A stretch of 64,000 nucleotides of DNA, taken from positions 124,001 through 188,000 of the forward strand of contig NZ_CP083564.1 in the NCBI RefSeq assembly GCF_025143985.1, read 5' to 3'. Below the pieces are notes generated by a model. It saw only the letters and a program-made list of their open reading frames with translations, searched no databases and had not been told where the DNA came from. The position numbers were made by a program, and so were the translations under genes. The DNA comes from Sulfitobacter sp. W027 (GTDB taxonomy: Bacteria > Pseudomonadota > Alphaproteobacteria > Rhodobacterales > Rhodobacteraceae). Positions 1 through 8,843 of this stretch are shown one piece after another; within the stretch, counting starts at the first letter, position 1; the number at the start of each line of letters is the position of its first letter.

Positions 1-1
1 C

Positions 2-865
2 CTTGCACTGACAGCGGGCACCGCATTCGCTCAGACCGCAGACACCGAGGCCGGTGCTGCTGCGACCGCCGAGGCGACTGTCTCGGGTGAGAGCGTAAGC
101 AATTCCGCCGAGGATCTGGGCACATCGCTTAAGAAGCAGGCAGAAGACACAGCCGAAGCGACACGCGATGCCGCAGATCAGACTGCCGAGGCCGTGGATG
201 ACGCCGTGCGCTCCACAACCGACAGCGCTGAAGCTGACGTCGAATCTGATGTAGAAGTCGAAGGCGATCTAACCGCCGAGACAGAGAGCGACACGAACCT
301 TGATGCCGAAGCCGATCTGGCCGGTGACGCAGATTCTGAGTCCAACTCTACGCTCAGTGCGGAAACAGACAGCGAGATCGAAGCGGATGTTGATGCAGAC
401 ACCGACGTCGCCACTGATGACGACGCGACGGTCGATAGCGAAATGACCGCCGAAATCGAAGGTGAGAATGAGACTGACCTGACCGATGATGTCGCTTCCG
501 ATACCGAAGCGAACATGGAAACAGACGTGACGCGCACCGACACCGGCATGAGCAATGCTTTCTCCGGTATGGTTGTGGGTGACCTGGTTGGCCTGACCGT
601 GGTCGAAGCCGATGGCGACAAGATCGGTGACATTGATTACGTAATCAAAACCGATACAGGCTACGCCGCGATCGTAGGCGTGGGCGGTTTCCTTGGCCTT
701 GGCGAACACACTGTCGCCGTGCCGCTTGACGAAATCTCCATGGCTGCTGAGAACGACCTAAAGCTAAGCTCTTGGACCAAAGCCGAACTGGAAGCCCAGC
801 CCGAAGTTGATGAGAGCGCCATTGAAGGTCTCGAAGACGACGTGCGTCTCGACGACGCGTCCTAA
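2..865 (+). CDS. PRC-barrel domain envelope protein with a long acidic region (5' partial)
   Basis: The frame is open from base 2, so the start lies left of the window; 287 codons are visible. The first visible residues end in an AFA/Q motif typical of signal peptidase I cleavage, so the mature protein is probably exported. From about base 190 to 540 it is a low-complexity stretch of Asp, Glu, Ala, Thr and Ser, strongly acidic and probably disordered. The C-terminal part (about bases 559-840) looks like a PRC-barrel: a VGDLVGLTVVEADGDKIGDI-type beta segment, then VGVGGFLGLGEHTVAVPLDEI. PRC-barrel proteins occur in RNA processing, photosynthetic reaction centres and stress-related envelope proteins; here only the export and the fold are supported. 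A strong terminator follows directly. Domain call good, function unknown. Confidence 0.8.
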   Translation, partial: LALTAGTAFAQTADTEAGAAATAEATVSGESVSNSAEDLGTSLKKQAEDTAEATRDAADQTAEAVDDAVRSTTDSAEADVESDVEVEGDLTAETESDTNLDAEADLAGDADSESNSTLSAETDSEIEADVDADTDVATDDDATVDSEMTAEIEGENETDLTDDVASDTEANMETDVTRTDTGMSNAFSGMVVGDLVGLTVVEADGDKIGDIDYVIKTDTGYAAIVGVGGFLGLGEHTVAVPLDEISMAAENDLKLSSWTKAELEAQPEVDESAIEGLEDDVRLDDAS

Positions 866-886
866 GCGACCGCCGATATTCTAACC

Positions 887-919
887 GAGAGGCGCCCCAC
901 CGCGGGCGCCTCTTTTTTT
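887..919 (+). terminator. Rho-independent terminator of the PRC-barrel gene
   Basis: A 9-bp perfect GC-rich stem (889-897 with 904-912) with a 6-base loop is followed by seven T residues. It lies 22 bases after the stop codon. Confidence 0.93.
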
Positions 920-1036
920 GCGACTCCGGGACCTGCCTACCGCATGAAATAAATCTTTTGCAAAACAGGGATATGACTTTAGGCTCCCGTTTCAGGAACC
1001 CCTGAAGGGCCGAAGTTTACTATTGGGAGAGATTTT

Positions 1037-1378
1037 ATGGGCAAGCGTGACGAATGGATCGCCAAATACGCCGAAGATTTGAAGAACAAGTGCGGCATGG
1101 ATCCGGATATGGACCTGCTGACCAAAGTGACGATCGGCTGCGGTCCGTCTATTTATAACGCTGACGCGCAAACGGTGTCTTCCAGCGATACGGCTGAATT
1201 GAACACCGTTAAAGAGAACTTCTTGATCAAGAAACTTGGCTTGCCGGATGACGAACATCTCATGGGCGGCATTCAAAAAGCGATCGAGACCTATGGCCGT
1301 TCCGAGCGGAACAAGTACCGCGCCGTGGTCTATTACATGCTGGTCAAACACTTCGGCAAAGAGGCCGTTTACGGCTGA
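1037..1378 (+). CDS. DUF2853 family protein
   Basis: This 113-residue soluble protein matches the DUF2853 family as I know it: a short all-helical protein with an N-terminal MGKRDEWIAKYAEDLK-type segment, a central KENFLIKKLGL segment and a C-terminal YRAVVYYMLVKHF helix. No catalytic motif or signal peptide is seen, so it is probably cytoplasmic. GGGAGAG about 6 bases upstream of the ATG supports this start. The gene is monocistronic, with its own terminator at 1417. The function of the family is not known to me. Confidence 0.85.
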   Translation: MGKRDEWIAKYAEDLKNKCGMDPDMDLLTKVTIGCGPSIYNADAQTVSSSDTAELNTVKENFLIKKLGLPDDEHLMGGIQKAIETYGRSERNKYRAVVYYMLVKHFGKEAVYG

Positions 1379-1416
1379 TTAAGCCGTTGCAATGAATTAA
1401 TAAAACCTTATTTGGG

Positions 1417-1446
1417 ACGCGCGCTTGGTTAAGCGCGCGTTTCGTT
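1417..1446 (+). terminator. Rho-independent terminator after the DUF2853 gene
   Basis: A 10-bp perfect inverted repeat (1417-1426 with 1431-1440) with a GGTT loop is followed by TTTCGTTTTT. Confidence 0.92.
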
Positions 1447-1542
1447 TTTGAAGGGGCTTTGACACAGTAGAAAGTTGCGAGAATGACTGACTTCTGCTAT
1501 CACTCTTGTATCGGTCTAGCGGCTGATCAGAGGTTTAAGAAC

Positions 1543-1617
1543 ATGTGTGGTGGTTACGGGAGCACATGGGGTGAGAAGGGTTCTGGCGGGGTGCCGGAAC
1601 CCTTTTTCGTTTCCTAA
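1543..1617 (+). other. Candidate 24-codon ORF or small RNA transcript
   Basis: Between two terminators lies a stretch with its own strong intrinsic terminator (1576-1604). A TTGACA hexamer sits at 1459-1464, but I see no convincing -10 element at the right spacing. An ATG at 1543, with AGAGG about 10 bases upstream, opens a 24-codon ORF beginning MCGGYGSTWG and ending PFFVS. The terminator hairpin lies inside this ORF, so a full-length message would end at or inside the coding part. That favours a small RNA of roughly 100 bases, or a leader peptide, over a normal gene. The evidence is the isolated terminator plus the lack of any gene it could serve. Confidence 0.4.
1576..1607 (+). terminator. 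Isolated Rho-independent terminator
   Basis: A 12-bp stem (1576-1587 with 1593-1604, one T-G wobble) has a 5-base loop and runs into a T tract (1603-1607). No recognised plus-strand gene ends just before it; the DUF2853 gene already has a terminator at 1417. Confidence 0.9.
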
Positions 1618-1635
1618 TCGTTAATTTTTCCGATC

Positions 1636-2055
1636 TTAAGGCTTAGTTTTGCCCAAAGCGCAGATAAGTTCCCATTCCGCTTCGGTCACGGGCTGCACCG
1701 ACAGGCGGGAGTTTTTTACCAGTACCATATCTTCAAGCCGTGGGTCCGCTTTGATCGTATCTAGCGTCACAGGCACGCTGAATGACCGCACCGCTTTGAT
1801 GTCCACGCATTCCCAACGCGGGTCATCGGTGCTGCTGTCGGGATGGGCTTCCGCGCAGACTTCAACAATGCCGACGATCTCCCGGTCCTTTTGCGAGTGG
1901 TAGAAGAACCCCAGATCGCCAAGCTTCATCTCACGCATGAAGTTGCGCGCCTGATAATTGCGCACGCCGTCCCATTCCTCACCCGCGTCGCCTTTGGCCT
2001 TTTGGTCCGCCCAGCTCCATGTTGCGGGTTCGGATTTGAACAACCAATAGGCCAT
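1636..2055 (-). CDS. EVE domain-containing protein
   Basis: The 139-residue protein consists of a single EVE domain (PUA-like fold, thymocyte nuclear protein 1 homologues). Hallmarks are the N-terminal MAYWLFKSEP, the WDGVRNYQARNFMR segment and GDLGFFYHS. EVE domains bind modified bases in nucleic acids; which base is bound here cannot be told from sequence. It is the last gene of a minus-strand operon tsaD-gpsA-yciI-EVE, with its ATG overlapping the yciI stop codon by one base (TGATG). Translational coupling is likely. Length and start agree with the family. Confidence 0.93.
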   Translation of the reverse strand: MAYWLFKSEPATWSWADQKAKGDAGEEWDGVRNYQARNFMREMKLGDLGFFYHSQKDREIVGIVEVCAEAHPDSSTDDPRWECVDIKAVRSFSVPVTLDTIKADPRLEDMVLVKNSRLSVQPVTEAEWELICALGKTKP

Positions 2056-2327
2056 CAGCCGATCACCCGGTTCCAGTGGGTCAGGGTCACGCTTTGGAAC
2101 AATCCGGCCTTGGCATAGGGGTCATTCGCGGCCCAATCTCCGGCCGCGGCCATGTCAGGCACATCCAGAATGATGAGCGAGCCGATCATGCCGCCCTCGG
2201 CGTCCAGAAGCGGGCCAGCTTGAGCCACGGCATTGCTGGATTTGAGGTAGGCAAGGTGGTCAGGCCGGTTTTCCTGACGGATCGGCAGGCCATCGGCTTT
2301 GTCATGGGCAATCAGGGCAACAAACAT
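2055..2327 (-). CDS. YciI family protein
   Basis: The 90-residue protein has the YciI-like (YCII) ferredoxin-like fold: an N-terminal MFVALIAHDK strand, a DHLAYL helix and a central GPLLDAEGGMIGSLIIL segment, ending in a TLTHWNRVIG strand. YciI-related proteins are small possible enzymes or binding proteins with conserved His/Asp residues; no defined substrate is known to me. It starts one base after the gpsA stop codon and overlaps the EVE gene by one base, so it is cotranscribed with tsaD and gpsA. Confidence 0.9.
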   Translation of the reverse strand: MFVALIAHDKADGLPIRQENRPDHLAYLKSSNAVAQAGPLLDAEGGMIGSLIILDVPDMAAAGDWAANDPYAKAGLFQSVTLTHWNRVIG

Positions 2328-2328
2328 A

Positions 2329-3282
2329 TCATTCTTCCTTTAGGGGGCGGGTCAGCAGTGACTTCATGGCGCCAGCCACATCTAACTGGTTGTCGAGCAA
2401 TCCGGCAACCGCGCGAGTAATTGGCATATCGAGTGCGGCTTTGCGCGCCAATGCATCAACGGCGCGGGCGGTGGCGGCACCTTCGACCGTGGTCGAAGAG
2501 TCAAAGGGCGTTCCTTGCCCCAGCGACTGCCCCAGTCGGTAGTTGCGCGATTGCTCGGAGGTGCAGGTCAGCGTCAGATCGCCAAAGCCTGAAAGCCCGG
2601 CCAGCGTAGTCGGCTCCGCCTTCAGATGCGCGGCGAGGCGCTGCATCTCGGCATAGCCACGCGTCATCAAAGCGGCGCGGGCGCTCTCGCCCAGACCCGC
2701 CCCAATCGCGGCCCCGCTCGCGATGGCGACGACGTTTTTCAGCGCCCCACCCAGTTCCGCGCCGATGGTATCCGTGGTGCGGTAGAGCCGCAGGTTCGCC
2801 GTGGTCAGTTCCGCTTGCAGGTGTTTGCCCGCCGCCGCATCGCCACAGGCCAAGGTCAGCGCGGTGGGCAAGCCGCGGGCGATATCAGCGGCAAAGCTTG
2901 GCCCCGTCAGGATCGCAGCCGTGGCATCGGGGATGGTCTGGGAGATCACGCTCACCGGCCCGACGCCGCTGCTCAGTTCGATGCCCTTGCAGCAAGCAAC
3001 CAAATGTTTCCCGTGAAGCGCATCCTTGTGCTCTTCCAAAACGCTGCGCAATTTCTGCATCGGCACGGCCAGTAGTAGGATCTCGGCCTCGCTCGCTTCC
3101 TCGAGGCTATCCGTCACCGCGAGCGTTTCGGGAAAAGGGCAGCCCGGCAGGCGTCTGGCATTCTCACGGCGCTTGGCCATATCCCCTGCATCGCGCGCCC
3201 AGAGCGTCACCGGCCCTTTACCCGCGAGCGAGATTGCCAGCGCCGTGCCGAAAGCCCCTGCACCAAGAACGGAAACGCTCAT
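2329..3282 (-). CDS. gpsA: Glycerol-3-phosphate dehydrogenase [NAD(P)+]
   Basis: This cytoplasmic enzyme reduces dihydroxyacetone phosphate to sn-glycerol 3-phosphate for phospholipid synthesis. The 317 residues match the usual length. The N-terminal Rossmann motif is [10 protein letters not shown] (residues 7-16), the CCKG loop is at 97-100, TGPSFA at 126-131 and the catalytic lysine is K182 in [13 protein letters not shown]. The ATG overlaps the tsaD stop codon (ATGA), so it is translationally coupled to tsaD. A tsaD-gpsA-yciI-EVE order is familiar from other Rhodobacteraceae. Confidence 0.97.
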   Translation of the reverse strand: MSVSVLGAGAFGTALAISLAGKGPVTLWARDAGDMAKRRENARRLPGCPFPETLAVTDSLEEASEAEILLLAVPMQKLRSVLEEHKDALHGKHLVACCKGIELSSGVGPVSVISQTIPDATAAILTGPSFAADIARGLPTALTLACGDAAAGKHLQAELTTANLRLYRTTDTIGAELGGALKNVVAIASGAAIGAGLGESARAALMTRGYAEMQRLAAHLKAEPTTLAGLSGFGDLTLTCTSEQSRNYRLGQSLGQGTPFDSSTTVEGAATARAVDALARKAALDMPITRAVAGLLDNQLDVAGAMKSLLTRPLKEE

Positions 3283-4382
3283 GCCTTGGCCCCCTTCCTG
3301 CCGCTGCCAAGCATCGAAGGTCGCGCGGTATCCAGCGGCCAGCGGGGACGTGCCGAGAGTGTCAGATCATCGGCCTCGCGCAAGGCGGCTTGCTCTCCTG
3401 CCGCGAAGGCGATCATCGCGGCATTATCTGTGCAGAGCGCCAGCGGTGGCGCGATGAAACGCGCCTCCTGCTCCGCCGCAACAGTCTCTAACGCGGTGCG
3501 TATGGACTTGTTCGCCGCGACGCCCCCCGCCACGCAAAGGCCACGCGCGCCCTCATTTGGATAATCCGCAAAAGCGCGGCGCGTTTTGTGGGTGAGCACA
3601 TCGACTACGGCAGCTTGAAACCCTGCCGCCAGATCCGCTTGATCCTGCCGCGTCAGCCCGCCATGGGCTTCCACGCATTTGTCGCGTGCGCGCAGAACGG
3701 CGGTTTTCAGGCCCGAAAAGGACATGTCGCACCCGTCACGATCCAACAGCGGACGTGGCAGGGCAAAGCGTTTCGGGTCGCCCTCTTGCGCGCATTTCTC
3801 GATTGACGGCCCACCGGGTTGGGGCAGACCCAACAACCGCGCGACCTTGTCGAACGCCTCGCCCGGCGCATCATCAATTGTCCCGCCGAGACGATCGAAA
3901 CTTTCCGGCCCGCGCACCAGCAGGAACTGGCAATGCCCGCCCGACACCAGCAACATCAAATAGGGGTAGGGCACATCATCGGTTAGACGCGGGGTCAGCG
4001 CATGACCGGCGAGATGGTTCACCCCATAAAGCGGCTTGCCCGTCGCTGCCGACAGCCCCTTGGCGCACATCACCCCTGAGACCACGCCGCCGATCAGCCC
4101 CGGCCCCGCAGTGACGGCGATGGCGTCGATCTCCGGCAGGCCGATCCCGGCCTCGGCCAAGGCATCTTCGACACAGTGATCCAGTTTTTCCGCATGGGCG
4201 CGGGCGGCAATCTCGGGGACGACGCCGCCAAAGTCGGCGTGCAACTCGGTCTGGCCCGCCACGACCGAGGCCAGCACGGTGCCGCGCCCGTCCTCATCCA
4301 TGCGCACCACGGCGGCTGCGGTATCGTCGCAACTGCTTTCCAAACCAAGGATCAAGCGGGGCTGAGGCTGGGTAGAGGGCAT
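3279..4382 (-). CDS. tsaD: tRNA N6-adenosine threonylcarbamoyltransferase
   Basis: TsaD is the Kae1/YgjD subunit that transfers the threonylcarbamoyl group to A37 of ANN-decoding tRNAs. I place the start at the ATG at 4382, giving 367 residues beginning [21 protein letters not shown]; the reading frame stays open upstream, but that part has no family similarity and would run into hemD. Metal-ligand histidines are in NHLAGH (H123, H127). SGGHCQF and [19 protein letters not shown] are typical nucleotide-binding segments. It is the first gene of a minus-strand operon and is divergent from hemD, with 75 bases between the starts. Confidence 0.96.
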   Translation of the reverse strand: MPSTQPQPRLILGLESSCDDTAAAVVRMDEDGRGTVLASVVAGQTELHADFGGVVPEIAARAHAEKLDHCVEDALAEAGIGLPEIDAIAVTAGPGLIGGVVSGVMCAKGLSAATGKPLYGVNHLAGHALTPRLTDDVPYPYLMLLVSGGHCQFLLVRGPESFDRLGGTIDDAPGEAFDKVARLLGLPQPGGPSIEKCAQEGDPKRFALPRPLLDRDGCDMSFSGLKTAVLRARDKCVEAHGGLTRQDQADLAAGFQAAVVDVLTHKTRRAFADYPNEGARGLCVAGGVAANKSIRTALETVAAEQEARFIAPPLALCTDNAAMIAFAAGEQAALREADDLTLSARPRWPLDTARPSMLGSGRKGAKA

Positions 4383-4457
4383 GGGGGCTTTCCGTTGCAA
4401 GGCACCTGTACCGCAGGTAACACCGCTATCACGCGCAAACAATGCCGGAGCCTTGCG

Positions 4458-5156
4458 ATGCCACAGCCAAGATTGCTTCTGACACGCCCTCAACCCGGTG
4501 CTGCGCAGTTTCTGGATCGGCTCTCGCCTGCACTGCGCGAAGGGGCCGTGATCTCTCCCTTGATTGAGATTGCCCCGACAGGCGAGGCGATTGATCTGAC
4601 GCCCTTTGCTGGGGTGATCTTTACCTCGGCCAATGGTGTCGCTCATGGGCCAGAGGGAAACGGGCGGCCCGCCTATTGCGTGGGGCCGCAAACCACGGAA
4701 GCGGCAGCCAGGGCAAAATGGCAGGCGGAAATGGTCGGGCTGGATGCCGAGGCGATGATTGCAAAGCTTTCCAGTCGCCTGCAGATCGGACCGCTATTAC
4801 ACCTTGCCGGACGCCATCGGCGGGGCGATGTTGCCGGGGCTTTAAGCGCCTCGGGTCTCACCACTAAAGTCGCGACGGTCTATGAACAAAACCTTCTACC
4901 TCTCACGGAGGAGGCGCAGGCCCTTCTAAATGGCTCTGCCCCGGTCATCGTGCCGCTCTTTTCACCGCGTAGCGCCCAGCATTTCGCCCGCGAGGCCACC
5001 TGCACCGAGCAGGTCATCGCCCTGTCGATCAGCCCCGCCGCCGCTCAAGCGCTTGAAGCTCTGCCGCTCTATGCGCATGATGTCGCCGCAGAACCCACCG
5101 GCGAAGCTATGGCGAAGGGCGTTGAAAAACTTTTTCGCTGCACCACCTTGCCTTGA
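4458..5156 (+). CDS. hemD: Uroporphyrinogen-III synthase
   Basis: HemD cyclises hydroxymethylbilane with inversion of ring D to give uroporphyrinogen III in heme and sirohaem synthesis. The start is the ATG at 4458 ([15 protein letters not shown]), giving 232 residues, a normal length; the frame is open further upstream but that part overlaps tsaD. Visible family features are the LLLTRP N-terminus, the [10 protein letters not shown] segment and a C-terminal [10 protein letters not shown]. Sequence conservation in this family is always low. It is followed by a mic60 homologue and hemY, the usual alphaproteobacterial order; hemC lies 20 kb away at 25.3 kb. Confidence 0.92.
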   Translation: MPQPRLLLTRPQPGAAQFLDRLSPALREGAVISPLIEIAPTGEAIDLTPFAGVIFTSANGVAHGPEGNGRPAYCVGPQTTEAAARAKWQAEMVGLDAEAMIAKLSSRLQIGPLLHLAGRHRRGDVAGALSASGLTTKVATVYEQNLLPLTEEAQALLNGSAPVIVPLFSPRSAQHFAREATCTEQVIALSISPAAAQALEALPLYAHDVAAEPTGEAMAKGVEKLFRCTTLP

Positions 5157-5227
5157 GGGGCATAGGTATGCCGGGTAAGCTCGCCTCTGCGAGTGAATGA
5201 CAGGTTCAGAATCGAAAGGCGGACGGC

Positions 5228-6844
5228 GTGGCGAAACCCAAAAAGACGGTCAGCAAGAACGAAGCGGACAAGACCACGGCCGATCAGACCCCTCCTGCGG
5301 CGGATAAGGCAACAACGGCAGCGAAGGCTGGTGAGTCGAAGCCAATCGAGACCGATGGTAAGCGTGCGGACGCGTTGAAATCCGACGGGCCGAAAACTGA
5401 TGCCGCCAATGCCGATACGGCAAAGACTGAACCAACCGAGCCGGGCAAAACGCCCAGAACCGCGCCGGGATCCGACAGCGCGACGGCAAAACCGACCGCT
5501 GCAAGTGACCTGTCCAGGCCTGATGACAAAGCGCCGGCCATGGCCGAGAGCGCTACAGACCCGAAGTCAGGGCCGACCCCCGACAAGGATAATCCAAAGG
5601 TACCTACCAAGGCCGAGGGCCCCTCTGCCGCCACAAATACGAAGCCAGTGACGACCTCTGCCAAGGAGGATCCCAAGGCAACCTCCAACGGTACTCTCTC
5701 CAAAGACAAGGTAACGCCTCCAGAGAAACCAGCCGCCGATCCCGCGCCTTCGCGCGCATCGGCGGCTGCGACGAAACCAAGCGATAGCACGTCAAAGCCC
5801 GCGTCGACCAAGACCGAAAAGCCGAGCGACGCGCCTTCAAAACCATCCCCGACGCCCACACCAACCCCCGCGCCCGCCCCGAAAGAACGCAAGCGGAGTG
5901 TCTTTTTCCCAATGCTTCTCGGCGGTGCCATTGCCGCGGGTCTGGGCTTTGCCGCATCGGAATACGACGTGCTCGGCACCCGCGCGCAAAGTGCGGCGGA
6001 CCTGCAGAGCGCTTTGGAAGCGCAACAGGCCCGCATCGCTGATTTAGAAGCCCGCGCTGATGAGCCTGCCGCCCTTCCGGAAAACCTGCCGCAGGTCGAT
6101 GCGCTTAGCGCAGAGCTGACCTCCGCCCGCGAAGAACTTTCGGCGCTCCAAACCCAGTTGGCTGAGATCGACAACCGCCTCACCACGGTTGAAAAACAGC
6201 CCGTGAGCGGTGGCGAAAACGAGATTGCGGTCGCGGCGTTTGAGCGTGAGATGGAGGCCCTGCGCGCCTCTGTTGCTGAGCAGCGCAGCGAAATCGAAAG
6301 CCTGCTGGACAACGCCCAAAGCGCCGAAGAGGCCACCGCCGCCGCAGCCGAGGCGGCCCGTGCCCAGACAGCGATGACCCAGATGAACGCCGCGATCAGC
6401 GCCGGACGCCCCTTTGAGACCGCGTTGGCAGAATTGCAGGAAGCCGGGGTTGAGGACATCCCCCAAGCGCTGAGTGATACCGCCGCGGGCGGTGTGGTTA
6501 CTCTCGCCAATCTGCAAGCGCGCTATCCCGATGCCGCGCGGCAGGCACTGGCCACCGCCCGCGCCGCCGTGCCTGAAGAAGGTGAAGGTGGCTTTGGCAG
6601 TTTCCTGAAACGCCAGCTCGGTGCCCGTTCGGTTGCGCCGCGTGACGGAACGGATGCCGATGCTGTCCTCTCCCGCGCCGAAGCGGCGGTGCGCGATGGC
6701 CGTTTGACCGATGCACTGGCCGAGATTGACACGTTGCCCGCGCCTGCGCAGGACGCGATGGCGGAATGGCTCGCCGATGCCCGCGCGCGTCAGGCCGCGA
6801 AAACCGCTGCTGATGAACTCTCCCAACGCCTGACGGCCAACTGA
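5228..6844 (+). CDS. Mitofilin/Mic60-family (COG4223) inner-membrane protein
   Basis: A GTG start gives 538 residues. Residues 1-220 are disordered and rich in Lys, Pro, Thr, Ala and Ser, ending in a PTPTPTPAPAPK run. A single transmembrane helix follows at about 225-244, then a long coiled coil (about 255-390) and a C-terminal helical domain rich in Ala and Arg. This is the architecture of alphaproteobacterial Mic60, the ancestor of mitochondrial mitofilin, and the position between hemD and hemY is the known location of that gene. Mic60 shapes membranes and tethers inner to outer membrane. The N-terminal disordered part lies in the cytoplasm by the positive-inside rule (RKR at 221-223). The family call rests on architecture and context. 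Confidence 0.85.
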   Translation: MAKPKKTVSKNEADKTTADQTPPAADKATTAAKAGESKPIETDGKRADALKSDGPKTDAANADTAKTEPTEPGKTPRTAPGSDSATAKPTAASDLSRPDDKAPAMAESATDPKSGPTPDKDNPKVPTKAEGPSAATNTKPVTTSAKEDPKATSNGTLSKDKVTPPEKPAADPAPSRASAAATKPSDSTSKPASTKTEKPSDAPSKPSPTPTPTPAPAPKERKRSVFFPMLLGGAIAAGLGFAASEYDVLGTRAQSAADLQSALEAQQARIADLEARADEPAALPENLPQVDALSAELTSAREELSALQTQLAEIDNRLTTVEKQPVSGGENEIAVAAFEREMEALRASVAEQRSEIESLLDNAQSAEEATAAAAEAARAQTAMTQMNAAISAGRPFETALAELQEAGVEDIPQALSDTAAGGVVTLANLQARYPDAARQALATARAAVPEEGEGGFGSFLKRQLGARSVAPRDGTDADAVLSRAEAAVRDGRLTDALAEIDTLPAPAQDAMAEWLADARARQAAKTAADELSQRLTAN

Positions 6845-6854
6845 GGAACGAAAA

Positions 6855-8360
6855 ATGCTCTGGTCTCTTATTAAAATCGTTCTTTTCGTCGTGCTTGTCG
6901 CCGCTTTGGCCTGGGGTGCGGGCTTCTTGCTGGAAAGCGAGGGCGGCATACAGTTGACCGTGGCAGGCACGGAATACACCCTTGGGCCACTTCAATCGGT
7001 GATCGCCGTGCTGCTGTTGATGTTCGCGGTCTGGGTGCTGCTCAAGATCGTGGCGTTGCTGTCGGCAACATGGCATTTCCTGAACGGGGATGAGACGGCG
7101 CTGTCGCGCTACTTTGACCGAAACCGTGAGCGGAAGGGCTATGAGGCGCTGTCGGACGGGCTGATGGCGCTGGCCAGCGGTGAAGGGCAGGTTGCGATGG
7201 CCAAGGCCGCCAAGGCGGACCGCTACCTCAAGCGTCCGGCGTTAACCAATTTGCTGACGGCCCAAGCCGCTGAACTCGCAGGCGACCGCCGCAAGGCCGA
7301 ACGGACCTACCGCAAGCTGGTCGAAGACGAAAAGACTCGTTTCGTCGGCGTGCGCGGCATCATGAAGCAAAAGCTGGCTGACGGAGATACGGAGACAGCG
7401 CTGAAACTGGCCGAGAAAGCTTTCGCGCTGAAGCCCAAACACGAAGAAACCGGCGATACGCTGCTGAAGCTTCAGGCCGACAAACACGACTGGACTGGTG
7501 CGCGCCAGACGCTGCAAGCCAAATACAAAAACGGCCATCTGCCGCGCGACGTGCACAAACGCCGCGATGCGGTGCTGGCGCTGTCGGAAGCCCGGGAAGT
7601 CATCGCCGAGGGCAACAGCATCGAAGCGCGCGAAGCCGCGATCGAAGCCAACCGCCTGTCGCCCGATCTGGTGCCAGCCGCCGTGATGGCCGCGCGCAGC
7701 TATATCGCGCAGGATAAACCCCGCTACGCCTCGAAAGTATTGCAAAAGGCGTGGAGCGTGCATCCGCACCCCGATCTCGCCGCCGCCTTTGCCGAGATCC
7801 AGCCGGATGAAACCCCGCAGCAGCGCATCAAACGGTTCCGCGCGCTGACCAAATCGCAGCCCGATCATCCCGAAACCAAGATGCTGCTGGCCGAATTGCA
7901 CATCGCCAATGAGGACTTCCCCGAAGCGCGCCGTGCGCTTGGCAATCTGGTTGAGACTGATCCTTCGGCGCGGTCCGTCACGCTTATGGCCGCGATTGAG
8001 CGGGGCGAAGGCGCGTCTGATACGGTTGTGAAAGGCTGGCTGACACGCGCGCTCAATGTCTCGCGCGGGCCGCAGTGGATTTGCGAAAACTGTCACCACA
8101 TCCACGCCGAATGGAAGCCGATCTGCGAAAACTGCAAAAGCTTTGACACATTGGAATGGAAAACGCCGCCGCTCTCCGAAGTCGCCATGCCAAGCGGTGT
8201 GCAGATGCTGCCGCTGATCGTCGGGGCCCCGGAAACGACGCCGCCAGAAGGCGCGCTGACAACCCGGACCGACGACATCGAAGAGGCAGAGTTGGTGACG
8301 GACACAGACGAGCCGACCAATCCCGACGCCCCGAAAAAGGCGCCTGACCCTACAGCTTGA
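6855..8360 (+). CDS. hemY: HemY-type TPR membrane protein with C-terminal zinc ribbon
   Basis: The 501-residue protein has two N-terminal transmembrane helices (about 4-26 and 46-70), an HemY_N segment, then tetratricopeptide-type helical repeats to about residue 400. A CxxC pair at C410/C413 and another at C424/C427 form a rubredoxin-like or zinc-ribbon knuckle, followed by an acidic tail. HemY of this type is linked to late heme synthesis by neighbourhood but has no proven enzymatic role; it is unrelated to the protoporphyrinogen oxidase also called HemY. It begins 10 bases after the mic60 stop, so it belongs to the same operon. The last 11 bases overlap the convergent acetyltransferase gene. 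Confidence 0.9.
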   Translation: MLWSLIKIVLFVVLVAALAWGAGFLLESEGGIQLTVAGTEYTLGPLQSVIAVLLLMFAVWVLLKIVALLSATWHFLNGDETALSRYFDRNRERKGYEALSDGLMALASGEGQVAMAKAAKADRYLKRPALTNLLTAQAAELAGDRRKAERTYRKLVEDEKTRFVGVRGIMKQKLADGDTETALKLAEKAFALKPKHEETGDTLLKLQADKHDWTGARQTLQAKYKNGHLPRDVHKRRDAVLALSEAREVIAEGNSIEAREAAIEANRLSPDLVPAAVMAARSYIAQDKPRYASKVLQKAWSVHPHPDLAAAFAEIQPDETPQQRIKRFRALTKSQPDHPETKMLLAELHIANEDFPEARRALGNLVETDPSARSVTLMAAIERGEGASDTVVKGWLTRALNVSRGPQWICENCHHIHAEWKPICENCKSFDTLEWKTPPLSEVAMPSGVQMLPLIVGAPETTPPEGALTTRTDDIEEAELVTDTDEPTNPDAPKKAPDPTA

Positions 8361-8799
8361 TGTCGTAGGTGACCCAGTTGGTCCGCGTGGCCAGCTTGTC
8401 ATACACCCCACGGCCGCGGTAGTTATCCTCGGCCGTGATCCAGCGCACGAGGCTCCAGCCGCGTTTCTGGGCGATTTTTTTCACCTCCCCAATCAGCGCG
8501 TCGGCGGCGCCGCTGCCGCGGGCTTCGGGCTCCACAAAAAGATCGTCGAGGAAACAGCCCGTCGCCGCCGCCAAGGGGCGCGCGAAGTGCCGGAAATGGG
8601 TCAGGCCGATCACGCGTCCTTGAGCATCTTCGCAGACCAGCCCTTCGACCTCGGTCAGCGGATCATGTAGCCAAGACCAGACTCGTGCGCGCATCTCTGG
8701 CGTCTGCTCGACTTTGTAGAACGCGGCATAGCCTTGATAGAGCCGCTCCCAATCGGCGCGGTCGTGGTCTTTCACGGTACGAATTGTGAGGTCGGACAT
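8350..8799 (-). CDS. GNAT family N-acetyltransferase
   Basis: The 149-residue single GNAT domain carries the acetyl-CoA binding motif A, LDDLFVEPEARGSGAADALI, and a C-terminal NYRGRGVYDKLATRT segment typical of a small GNAT group related to diamine or amino-acid acetyltransferases. The acceptor cannot be told from sequence. It is transcribed towards hemY, with an 11-base tail overlap. The gene upstream on the same strand is nadC, 44 bases away, so it may be the last member of the nad operon. Confidence 0.9.
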   Translation of the reverse strand: MSDLTIRTVKDHDRADWERLYQGYAAFYKVEQTPEMRARVWSWLHDPLTEVEGLVCEDAQGRVIGLTHFRHFARPLAAATGCFLDDLFVEPEARGSGAADALIGEVKKIAQKRGWSLVRWITAEDNYRGRGVYDKLATRTNWVTYDIKL

Positions 8800-8843
8800 G
8801 GCAGGGCTCCCTTCGCTGCTGCGCGATCTTTGCCCCAGTTGGT

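Noticed and set aside
178..633. A 151-residue Ser/Val-rich minus-strand open frame opposite the acidic repeat of the PRC-barrel protein
   Set aside because: Its composition is just the complement of the Asp/Glu/Ala/Thr-coding repeat; no independent support.
995..1015. GGAAC upstream of the DUF2853 gene as an EcfG promoter
   Set aside because: The GTT element lies only about 15 bases after GGAAC, two to three bases too close compared with the three better motifs in the window.
5284..6510. A 408-residue open frame on the minus strand opposite the Mic60-type gene
   Set aside because: It is low-complexity and antisense to a coding region with clear domain architecture; it is a codon-bias artefact.
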